Below, in pieces: positions 7,427 through 13,283 of a DNA stretch of 28,386 nucleotides; the stretch's first letter is position 1, and each line of letters begins with the position of its first letter. The DNA comes from Collinsella aerofaciens. Lineage in GTDB: Bacteria > Actinomycetota > Coriobacteriia > Coriobacteriales > Coriobacteriaceae. The stretch lies in the NCBI RefSeq assembly GCF_028209885.1, contig NZ_JAQLEM010000029.1, positions 1 through 28,386 of the forward strand. Direction: 5' to 3'. Below the pieces are notes generated by a model, which was not told where the DNA came from, made no database searches, and saw only the letters and a program-made list of their open reading frames with translations. A program made the translations under genes and the position numbers.

Positions 7427-9028
7427 TTAGCCCAGACGCGGGAACAGCGGCTCGCCCTTCTCGACAGGCTGACCGCCGGCAAGCAGGCCCCAAGCGCAAA
7501 TGCCCTTGAGGTCGTCGGTCGCGGCCTCGTCCTCGCAGGACAGGCGGCGCAGGGCCTCGGCAGAGGTCTGAGGCATGAGCGGCATCAGCAGGTGGGCGGC
7601 AATGCGGATGGCCTCGAGCAGGTTGTAGATCACAAACGCCAGCTCGTCAGCCTTGGCCTCGTCCTTGGCAAGTGCCCAAGGCTCAGAGTCCTCGATGTAG
7701 TGGTTGGCGGCATGGATGAGCTCCATGACCTCGTCCTTGGCTCCGCCGTAATCGAGCACGTCCATCTTGGCCATGTAGCGCTCGACCAGACCATCGGCGA
7801 TCTTTGCCAGCGGGTTGTCGAACGCATCGAACGATGCGGGCTTGGCGGGCGCGCAACCATCAAAGTACTTGCCGCTCATGTTGAGCGAACGCGAGATAAG
7901 GTTGCCCCAGCTGTTGGCCAGGTCGGCGTTGTAGACCTGCTCCATGCGATCGAAGCTGATGGCGCCGTCGGTGCCGGGGACCACATCGGTCATGAAGTAG
8001 TAGCGATAGCCCTCAACGCCCAGCATATCGATAACGTCCTGCGGAGCGATGGCGTTGCCGCGGCTCTTGGACATCTTCTCGGCCTTGCCGGTCTCGGCAT
8101 TGCGCACGGTCAGGAAGCCGTGGGCAAAGACGTGCTCGGGCAGGGCCTCGCCGATGGCCATGAGCATGGCGGGCCAAATGACGCAGTGGAAGCGGATGAT
8201 GTCCTTGCCCACGATGTGGAACTGCGCGGGCCAGCGATAGGCCAGCTCGGCACGCGCCTCGTCGGTGTCGACACCGTAGCCGACGGCCGTCATATAGTTG
8301 AGCAGCGCATCGAACCACACGTAGGTCACGTGACCCTCGTCAAACGGGACCTGAATGCCCCAGTCAAAGCTCGTGCGGCTCACGGAAAGGTCGTTGAGGC
8401 CGCCCTCGACAAAGCTGCGTACCTCGTTCATACGGAACGCAGGCTCGACAAAGTCGGGGTGCTCATCATAGAGCTTGAGCAGCTTGTCCTGGAAGGCGGA
8501 AAGCTTAAAGAAGTAGGACTCCTCCTGCACGCGCTCAAGCGGACGGTGGCAGTCGGGGCACAGGTGCTGGCCGACGCTGCCGTACTCCTCGTCGCCCTTC
8601 TGGACCTGCGTATCAGTGAAGTAGGTCTCGTCAGGCACGCAATACCAACCGTCGTAGCTGCCCTTATACAGGTAGCCGGACTCCTTCATGCGCTCCCACA
8701 GGTACTGCACGGCATGATGCTGGCGCGGCTCGGTGGTGCGGATGAAGTCGTCGTTGGAGATCTCGAGCTTGCTCCAAAGTTCCTTGAAGTGCGGAGCCTG
8801 GCTGTCGGTCCACTCCTGCGGCGTCATGCCATGCTTGGCTGCGGCCTCGGCGACCTTCTCGCCGTGCTCGTCCATGCCGGTCAGGAACTTGACGTTATAG
8901 CCGGCGGAGCGACGATAACGGGCCTGAACGTCGGCGATGATGGTGGAATAAGCCGTGCCCAGGTGCGGATCGGCGTTGACGTAGTAGATGGGCGTCGTGA
9001 TAAAGAACGAAGGCTTGCTTTGATCCAT
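7427..9028 (-). CDS. metG: Methionyl-tRNA synthetase
   Basis: This class I synthetase charges tRNA-Met with methionine. The 533 residues include the HIGH-box variant PHLGTAY (21-27), LTGMDEHGEK (49-58) and KMSKS (318-322), followed by the anticodon-binding helical domain with NLISRSLNM. The protein lacks the C-terminal tRNA-binding domain found in longer forms, which is normal for many bacteria. In the connective insertion only one full zinc-knuckle pair remains, CPDC at 157-160; the upstream partner is CVPD, with a single Cys130. The ATG at 9028 has GGAGG eight bases upstream. The neighbouring rsmI ends 69 bases before it. Confidence 0.97.
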   Translation of the reverse strand: MDQSKPSFFITTPIYYVNADPHLGTAYSTIIADVQARYRRSAGYNVKFLTGMDEHGEKVAEAAAKHGMTPQEWTDSQAPHFKELWSKLEISNDDFIRTTEPRQHHAVQYLWERMKESGYLYKGSYDGWYCVPDETYFTDTQVQKGDEEYGSVGQHLCPDCHRPLERVQEESYFFKLSAFQDKLLKLYDEHPDFVEPAFRMNEVRSFVEGGLNDLSVSRTSFDWGIQVPFDEGHVTYVWFDALLNYMTAVGYGVDTDEARAELAYRWPAQFHIVGKDIIRFHCVIWPAMLMAIGEALPEHVFAHGFLTVRNAETGKAEKMSKSRGNAIAPQDVIDMLGVEGYRYYFMTDVVPGTDGAISFDRMEQVYNADLANSWGNLISRSLNMSGKYFDGCAPAKPASFDAFDNPLAKIADGLVERYMAKMDVLDYGGAKDEVMELIHAANHYIEDSEPWALAKDEAKADELAFVIYNLLEAIRIAAHLLMPLMPQTSAEALRRLSCEDEAATDDLKGICAWGLLAGGQPVEKGEPLFPRLG

Positions 9029-9097
9029 GGGGTTTGTCCTCCAGAAAAACGTTGCATACAGGGGATGATTCTAGCGCAAGGGCTGGATATCCTCCAT

Positions 9098-9976
9098 CTA
9101 TTGCATATCGAGCACCATGGCATAGACATCGCGCTTGCGGCGCGAATACTTCTGAGACAGGCGCTTGGCCACCGCAGAGGCGGGCTCCCCCTCCTCGAGC
9201 GCGGCGCGGATATCCTCGCGCAGGGCCTCGTCGGGATCCGCTGCCGCGGCGCCAACCGGCACGATACCGGCCTCCTCATCCTCGCTCGGCGGCGCGATGA
9301 CCAGCGCAATCTCGCCCTTTACCTCGCCGCGAGCACGCAGCTCCTCGGCAAGCTGAGCAGCGGGCCCGCGCAAGACCTCCTCGTGCAGCTTGGTGAGTTC
9401 GCGGCAGACGGCAACCTCACGCTGGGGAAAGACCTCCGCCACGGCCTCGAGCGTCGCCACGATGCGATGTGGAGACTCGTAGAAGATGAGTGCGCCGGGC
9501 ACCACGGCAAGGCGCTGTAAACGGCGCACGCGGTCGCCGTGCTTTCGGCCCAAAAAGCCCTCGAAGAAAAAATGCTCGCAGGGAATGCCGGACGAAACGA
9601 GCGCCGTGACGCAAGCAGAGGGCCCGGGAATAACTTCAACGGGCACATCGGCCTCACGCGCCGCCTCGACCAGCGCCTGTCCGGGATCGGACACACTCGG
9701 CATGCCGGCGTCCGAGGCAAAAGCGAGGGTCTCCCCCGCCAGCAGACGGTCGACCAGGCCGACGGCGCGGCTGGCGATCACATTCTCGTCGCAACGGACA
9801 AGCGGCTTGGAAATGCCCAGATGCATCAGCAGCTTTGACGTCACACGCGTGTCTTCGCAGCAGATGGCATCGGCGGCGGCAAACGCCTCGCCAACGCGCG
9901 GGGACAGGTCGCCCAGGTTGCCGATGGGCGTGCCGACCACATAGAGTTTGCCCGTATGGGTGCTGTTTTGCGTCAT
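9098..9976 (-). CDS. rsmI: 16S rRNA (cytidine1402-2'-O)-methyltransferase RsmI
   Basis: RsmI methylates the ribose 2'-OH of C1402 in the ribosomal P site, using S-adenosylmethionine. The 292-residue protein has the tetrapyrrole-methylase fold: GTPIGNLGDLS at 15-25, AICCEDTRVTSKLL, the SDAGMPSVSDPG loop, IPGPSACVTALVSSG and FFFEGFLGRK. Length is normal. The start at 9976 has only a weak ribosome-binding site (ATAGG), and it lies six bases after the GH5-like gene, so expression by coupling to that gene is likely. Confidence 0.96.
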   Translation of the reverse strand: MTQNSTHTGKLYVVGTPIGNLGDLSPRVGEAFAAADAICCEDTRVTSKLLMHLGISKPLVRCDENVIASRAVGLVDRLLAGETLAFASDAGMPSVSDPGQALVEAAREADVPVEVIPGPSACVTALVSSGIPCEHFFFEGFLGRKHGDRVRRLQRLAVVPGALIFYESPHRIVATLEAVAEVFPQREVAVCRELTKLHEEVLRGPAAQLAEELRARGEVKGEIALVIAPPSEDEEAGIVPVGAAAADPDEALREDIRAALEEGEPASAVAKRLSQKYSRRKRDVYAMVLDMQ

Positions 9977-9982
9977 ATCAAC

Positions 9983-11044
9983 CTATTCAATCATGCCGCG
10001 CTCGAGCGTACCGAGCGCCGCGCGGGCGTCCCATGCTGCAATGCGCTTCTCGGTCTTCCACGTTTGGAAGAACCAACCGGCAGCCGGCGCAAACGAAGCC
10101 AGCTGGTTGGCGATAAACACGCGCTCGTAGGCATTGCGGCCCTCGGGCGTAACCGACGAGTTGGCAAAGATCGCCGCGCCCGACCATTCGCCCACCAGCA
10201 CGGGGAACCCAGTCGAAATCGCTTCTTTAAGCTCGCGCTTGTTACGGGAAATCGCCGTCGTCAGCCCGCGGGGGCTCGTGATATCGAGCGCATACTCGTC
10301 GCGGTAATGGTACAGGTGAAGGTCCATGTAGACGTTCTTGTACTTGGCGCCGCGCATAAAATGCTTCCACTCGCTGGGATGCCCCGAAGACGAAAAGACG
10401 ACGATCTTATCCTCGGGCATATACGAACGGACGAGCTCGTAGGCATCGCGATAGAAATTGCGCAGGTAGTGAGCCGGAATGCCATCCGTCATGGCAAAAA
10501 GACTCTTGCGGACACTCATCTGCGGCGTATCCAGCAGCTCAATGCCCAGCAGGCTCTCGGCCTCGCCGTAACGCTCGGCCAAGCGCTCGAGCACGTCGAG
10601 TGCGACATGGCGGCCGTTAGTGGACGAATGCCACTCGGCAACAGCCTCCGGCGTGGCGGGCGAATCGTTGGAATCGCCCTGGCCACCGGGCACAGTCGCC
10701 AGGTCAAGCAGCACGCGAATGTTGTACTTGGCAGCCCACTCAATCGCGCGGTCGATGTAATCGACAACCGAGATGTAGGAGGCATCGGACTCCTGTGAGC
10801 CAAAGGCATACCAAGGCACCGGCAGGCGCACGGCGTTGAGGCCGATCTGCGCCATGCGACGGAAATCATCCTCGCTCACAAACGTCTCGTAATGACGGCG
10901 CATGCGCTCGTTATAGGCGGCGGTGCCCATGGCCTCCTGCAGCTCGGCCGCGTTGGATGCACCGGTCGCCGCGTACAGCGACGGGGTCACCCAAGGCTCG
11001 GGAATAAACCAGCCAGAGAGATTAACGCCGAGTATCCTCTCCAT
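9983..11044 (-). CDS. GH5-family exo-beta-1,3-glucanase-like protein lacking key catalytic residues
   Basis: The 353-residue product aligns with GH5 exo-1,3-beta-glucanases: GVNLSGWFIPEPWVTPSLY (6-24) matches the family start RGVNLGGWL..EP.ITPSLF, and NAVRLPVPWYAF, DLHLYHY and the nucleophile motif VGEWSGA (Glu286) follow in order. Two active-site positions are changed. The usual LNEP motif reads LLDTP (171-174), so the acid/base Glu is Thr173. The usual LDLHGAPG reads LDLATVPG, so the His is Ala116. There is no signal peptide, so it should be cytoplasmic. The start is the ATG at 11044 behind AAGGGGG; an upstream frame extension crosses repeats and lacks a ribosome-binding site. It lies 6 bp upstream of rsmI. 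A pseudoenzyme or an altered mechanism are both possible. Confidence 0.85.
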   Translation of the reverse strand: MERILGVNLSGWFIPEPWVTPSLYAATGASNAAELQEAMGTAAYNERMRRHYETFVSEDDFRRMAQIGLNAVRLPVPWYAFGSQESDASYISVVDYIDRAIEWAAKYNIRVLLDLATVPGGQGDSNDSPATPEAVAEWHSSTNGRHVALDVLERLAERYGEAESLLGIELLDTPQMSVRKSLFAMTDGIPAHYLRNFYRDAYELVRSYMPEDKIVVFSSSGHPSEWKHFMRGAKYKNVYMDLHLYHYRDEYALDITSPRGLTTAISRNKRELKEAISTGFPVLVGEWSGAAIFANSSVTPEGRNAYERVFIANQLASFAPAAGWFFQTWKTEKRIAAWDARAALGTLERGMIE

Positions 11045-11063
11045 CACTGCCCCCTTCGGATCG

Positions 11064-11080
11064 TGCAGGCTGAGCCTGCA
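11064..11080. promoter_or_regulatory. 17-base palindrome upstream of the GH5-like gene
   Basis: TGCAGGCT-G-AGCCTGCA is a perfect 8-bp inverted repeat around one central base, 20 bases upstream of the GH5-like start and downstream of its candidate -10. It could be an operator or a hairpin in the 5' leader. No regulator family can be assigned from sequence alone. Confidence 0.45.
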
Positions 11081-11109
11081 TCGTATTGCACAGGAAAAGT
11101 ATCGTTTTG

Positions 11110-11146
11110 AGTATACCCGCGCGTGCGGACAGACGACCGAACGGTC
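11110..11146 (-). promoter_or_regulatory. Candidate promoter with overlapping inverted repeat, GH5-like gene
   Basis: A minus-strand -10 hexamer TATACT lies at 11115-11110. The -35 region is poor, but it is overlapped by the 12-base palindrome GACCGAACGGTC (11135-11146). A weak -35 with an operator-like palindrome is typical of regulated promoters. Transcription would start near 11103 and run into the GH5-like gene, rsmI and perhaps metG. Confidence 0.4.
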
Positions 11147-11241
11147 TGTAAAGTGGCGCAAAAGCGGGAGGAATATCTGGGCGGGCCCGAGATGGCGCGC
11201 CGAGATGTACATATGCGCCGGAAGTAGGCGGCCGAAAAGCG

Positions 11242-11427
11242 CATCCCGTTCTGAGCGCGGGATCTGGGACGCAGTTTCCGCCAAAGACCGCAAAAGGAAA
11301 GCACATCCCATTCTGACGCCGGATTCCGGGTCGCGCTTTCCCAAGCGGCCTCAAAGCGGAAAACGCATCCCACTCTGAAGCCAAATTCCGGGACGCAATT
11401 TCCGCAGAGCCCTCAATAAAAGAAAAG
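11242..11427. repeat. Three 62-bp imperfect tandem repeats
   Basis: Units begin with CATCCC at 11242, 11304 and 11366, an exact 62-base period. Shared blocks are CATCCCRYTCTGA, a GGGACGC-like block and a TTTCC segment. Each unit contains GCATCCC and, about 17 bases later, GGGACGC or a variant, which can pair through a G-U wobble. Frames crossing the region look like repeat translations, not a protein family. The third unit runs into the downstream copy of the tRNA terminator. Confidence 0.75.
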
Positions 11428-11478
11428 GACCCCTTTGCAGAGGTCCTAGTCAATTCAAGGTGGCGGGGAAGGGAATCG
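11416..11478. repeat. Direct repeat copy 1: duplicated tRNA-Phe 3' end plus terminator
   Basis: These 63 bases are identical to 11601-11663. The copy contains 18 bases of the tRNA-Phe 3' end (T-arm and acceptor strand, 11461-11478) and its terminator hairpin (11426-11447), but no tRNA body. The two copies are offset by exactly 185 bases. Duplication of a tRNA 3' end is the usual footprint of tRNA-targeted integration, though no integrase is present. Confidence 0.85.
11418..11447 (-). terminator. Duplicated copy of the tRNA-Phe terminator
   Basis: The stem at 11426-11447 is the same nine-pair hairpin as at 11611-11632, followed on the minus strand by TTTTCTTTT. It may act as a backup terminator for the tRNA transcript. 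Confidence 0.7.
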
Positions 11479-11600
11479 CGCCCGCGCTCCGCGCGTGCGG
11501 ACCGCTGCGGCGCTTCGCGCCTTGCGAGCTGCGCTGGCAAACGCTCACGCGTTTACTCAGCTCCGCGCCCTCACGGGGTTCGATTCCGTGTGGGGACCAC

Positions 11601-11645
11601 ATAAAAGAAAAGGACCCCTTTGCAGAGGTCCTAGTCAATTCAAGG

Positions 11646-11663
<18 letters not shown>
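11601..11663. repeat. Direct repeat copy 2, at the genuine tRNA-Phe 3' end
   Basis: This is the second of two identical 63-base copies. It spans the functional terminator and the last 18 bases of tRNA-Phe. The 122 bases between the copies are GC-rich and contain GGTTCGATTCC (from about 11578), which resembles a tRNA T-arm. Confidence 0.85.
11602..11632 (-). terminator. Intrinsic terminator of tRNA-Phe
   Basis: On the minus strand AGGACCTCT pairs with AGGGGTCCT around a GCAA loop (nine pairs including one G-T), followed by TTTTCTTTT. It lies 13 bases after the tRNA discriminator base. This is a textbook intrinsic terminator. Confidence 0.85.
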
Positions 11664-11718
<55 letters not shown>

Positions 11719-11750
11719 ATTTGAGGTGTGCCTTGTTTCAAGGCTTGATT

Positions 11751-11778
11751 AGTATAACCAAGGACGCGTTCCGGTCAA
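11751..11778 (-). promoter_or_regulatory. Promoter of tRNA-Phe
   Basis: TTGACC (11778-11773) and TATACT (11756-11751) are separated by 16 bases on the minus strand, about 33 bases before the mature tRNA 5' end. A 7-bp inverted repeat AACCGAG/CTCGGTT (11777-11783 and 11811-11817), enclosing A- and T-runs, overlaps the -35. It may belong to termination of the upstream two-gene module. Confidence 0.75.
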
Positions 11779-11841
11779 CCGAGAATTTAAAAAAAGTTTT
11801 TGAGCACAGCCTCGGTTCTATAAATCGGCACGTCAGAGGCA

Positions 11842-12129
11842 TCAGCCGGCAGCAAGAAGTTTTTCGCTCAGAGCCGCACGGGCAAACTCACTTGGCGTCA
11901 TCCCCTCGGCAGCCGCCCGTCGACGAATGGCCTCCTTCATTCCCAGAGGAATCTTGACCGACAGCGTTGCCGTCCCCTCACCTGAGAGCGGGGGCCGTCC
12001 ATGCACGATCCCACCAACGGTGTGTTCGCCATCCGGAAACTCTCCGCGCTCGTACGACTCGCACCACGCGTCAATCATTTCATCCGTTACAACCTGACCA
12101 TTAGCGGCCGTATACGTCTTGCCCATCAT
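11842..12129 (-). CDS. Putative ribbon-helix-helix antitoxin
   Basis: The 95-residue product has a C-terminal segment from about 55 to 92 with the pattern of a ribbon-helix-helix DNA-binding domain: a beta strand TATLSVKIP, a helix MKEAIRRRAAAEG and a second helix TPSEFARAALSEKLL. The N-terminal 50 residues, with Asp- and Glu-rich DEMIDAWCESYERGEFPDGEH, could wrap and neutralise a toxin. The start ATG overlaps the upstream gene's stop in an ATGA arrangement; the second ATG, one codon in, is equally possible. The paired gene upstream encodes a small basic protein. A toxin-antitoxin role is inferred from size, order, overlap and the domain. I do not recognise a named family for the pair. Confidence 0.75.
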   Translation of the reverse strand: MMGKTYTAANGQVVTDEMIDAWCESYERGEFPDGEHTVGGIVHGRPPLSGEGTATLSVKIPLGMKEAIRRRAAAEGMTPSEFARAALSEKLLAAG

Positions 12130-12392
12130 CGACCCCTCTGCCGAGCTCGCTCGATCTCTTGCCAGAATTTCTTCTGAACCGGAGACAGGGCATGAATAAT
12201 GAGCCATCCACGAATTAGTTCGACCGCAACAAGTTCCACACTTCGACCATCTGGAAGCCATCCAATGGCAAGCCATCTCGGCGGCTCGTCCTCCGACTCG
12301 CGGCGAATGCACTCAGTAACCGCGAACCAGGCACCTAGTACCTGCTTTTCCGTCAAGTGTTTTTTGGCGTTCGGATGGATCTCAACATCCAT
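12126..12392 (-). CDS. Putative small toxin, BrnT/RelE-like (family not firmly recognised)
   Basis: The 88-residue product starts at the ATG at 12392, behind GGAGGA, and ends in the basic tail ERARQRGR. Its layout is an N-terminal helical part (HPNAKKHLTEKQVLGAWFAV) followed by alternating strands (RWLAIGWLPDGRSVELVAVE, GWLIIHALS) and a last helix KKFWQEIERA. The pattern IGWL.DGR..E...........IIHA resembles BrnT/DUF4258-type or RelE-superfamily toxins. The toxin gene precedes the ribbon-helix-helix gene and overlaps it by 4 bp, the order known from brnTA and higBA modules. The assignment is by pattern, not by a confirmed family match. It could instead be an unrelated small regulatory pair. 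Confidence 0.65.
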   Translation of the reverse strand: MDVEIHPNAKKHLTEKQVLGAWFAVTECIRRESEDEPPRWLAIGWLPDGRSVELVAVELIRGWLIIHALSPVQKKFWQEIERARQRGR

Positions 12393-12450
12393 GCATCTTC
12401 TCCTCCATCTTACCCAATTTCGTATGACGAAAGTCCACTGTCGCCAATTC

Positions 12451-12810
12451 TTAAGCCGGCACGCGTTGGAGAGCAGGGGTCGAAACAATGATTGAAGGAC
12501 GCTCTAGTACGGCCCAGGCGCCGGGGCAGGAGCACATGCGCCAAGGGCGGACGTTTTCGTAGCGCGCGAGGATATTGCCGTCGCGATCGATGAAGGCGAT
12601 GTCGATGGGATAGGCCATAAAACACGTATGGACCGAAGAGCAGCGTGGAAACGCCATGACGAGCGGCAGGCCGTTGGCGGCAACCGGACGCCGTCCCAGC
12701 ATGCCGCGCAGGCGCACGACAAACGACTCCGCCACCACAAACTCGGCCGGCGTCCAACCCAGCCTATTGAGTGCCCGCGCGTAGGCGATGTAGGACGAGA
12801 CCGCGGTCAC
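12451..12810 (-). CDS. DUF192 domain protein at the end of the tad operon
   Basis: The 119-residue product contains a DUF192 domain: RLRGMLGRRP, MAFPRCSSVHTCFMAYPIDIAFIDRDGNIL and the final VRPWRMCSCPGAWAVLE. The H-T-x-F-M...P-I-D core is the family hallmark. The start is a GTG at 12810 that overlaps the previous stop as GTGA, which argues for translational coupling to the TadE-like gene and so for a role linked to the pilus locus. DUF192 function is not established. There is no signal peptide or membrane segment, so the protein should be cytoplasmic. A longer frame exists upstream but lies wholly inside the preceding gene. Confidence 0.85.
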   Translation of the reverse strand: MTAVSSYIAYARALNRLGWTPAEFVVAESFVVRLRGMLGRRPVAANGLPLVMAFPRCSSVHTCFMAYPIDIAFIDRDGNILARYENVRPWRMCSCPGAWAVLERPSIIVSTPALQRVPA

Positions 12811-13283
12811 ATGACCACCCCCGGACGCCATGGATCGACCGTCACCGCACGCTCGTGCGACAACGTTGTCGGCGCCCCCAGCGGAACGCCAGCGATGCTG
12901 AGAGAAGTCGGCCACGGCTCATAGTGCATGGTGCAGGTGTAGGTCCTAAACGTACCGGATAGGGAGAGCAGGCCACCATCCGATGCCTTCGCGCCTTGCT
13001 CGCTCGACACTTCGATCTGTAAGTCATAGCCTTCCATGGCATTCAGAATTTGAGTCTGAACCGTCGCCGAGGCATCGGCAGAGCTTTCGTCGCCCTCCCC
13101 CTCCGACGCCACGGCATGCGCTAGCACGATGTCGGGCACCACGCGGTCGAAGCGCGCGACAGCGCTGGCAAAGATCATGACGTTGTACACGATGAGTGCC
13201 AGCACCAGCAAAACGGGCGTAACCACTGCCATCTCCACCGTCGCTTGGGCGCGCTCCTCGCGCAGACGCATGCGGATACTCAT
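12807..13283 (-). CDS. TadE/TadF-like pseudopilin
   Basis: The 158-residue product begins MSIRMRLREERAQATVEMAVVTPVLL. This is a basic leader, then the TadE-type processing motif with Glu at the +5 position of AQATVEMA, then a single hydrophobic helix. It would be cleaved by a prepilin peptidase between Ala and Gln and act as a minor pseudopilin in Tad pilus assembly. The rest is predicted extracellular, with a Ser/Asp/Glu-rich stretch (EGEGDESSADAS) and Cys in YTCTMHYE. Its ATG shares a base with the TadG-like stop (TAATG), and it overlaps the DUF192 gene by 4 bp. Confidence 0.85.
   Translation of the reverse strand: MSIRMRLREERAQATVEMAVVTPVLLVLALIVYNVMIFASAVARFDRVVPDIVLAHAVASEGEGDESSADASATVQTQILNAMEGYDLQIEVSSEQGAKASDGGLLSLSGTFRTYTCTMHYEPWPTSLSIAGVPLGAPTTLSHERAVTVDPWRPGVVM

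Noticed and set aside
9068..9096. TAGAAT as a promoter for metG
   Set aside because: The -35 position (TGGAGG) does not match and the gene may be read from rsmI.
7349..9520. A 723-codon open frame on the plus strand
   Set aside because: It is antisense to metG and part of rsmI, has no ribosome-binding site and no recognisable domain.
11242..11427. CRISPR array
   Set aside because: Only three diverged 62-base units with no constant repeat and variable spacer pattern, and no cas genes.
12393..12450. Promoter for the toxin-antitoxin module (TTGGCG then TACGAA or TAAGAT)
   Set aside because: Each candidate has one poor hexamer; there is not enough to call one.
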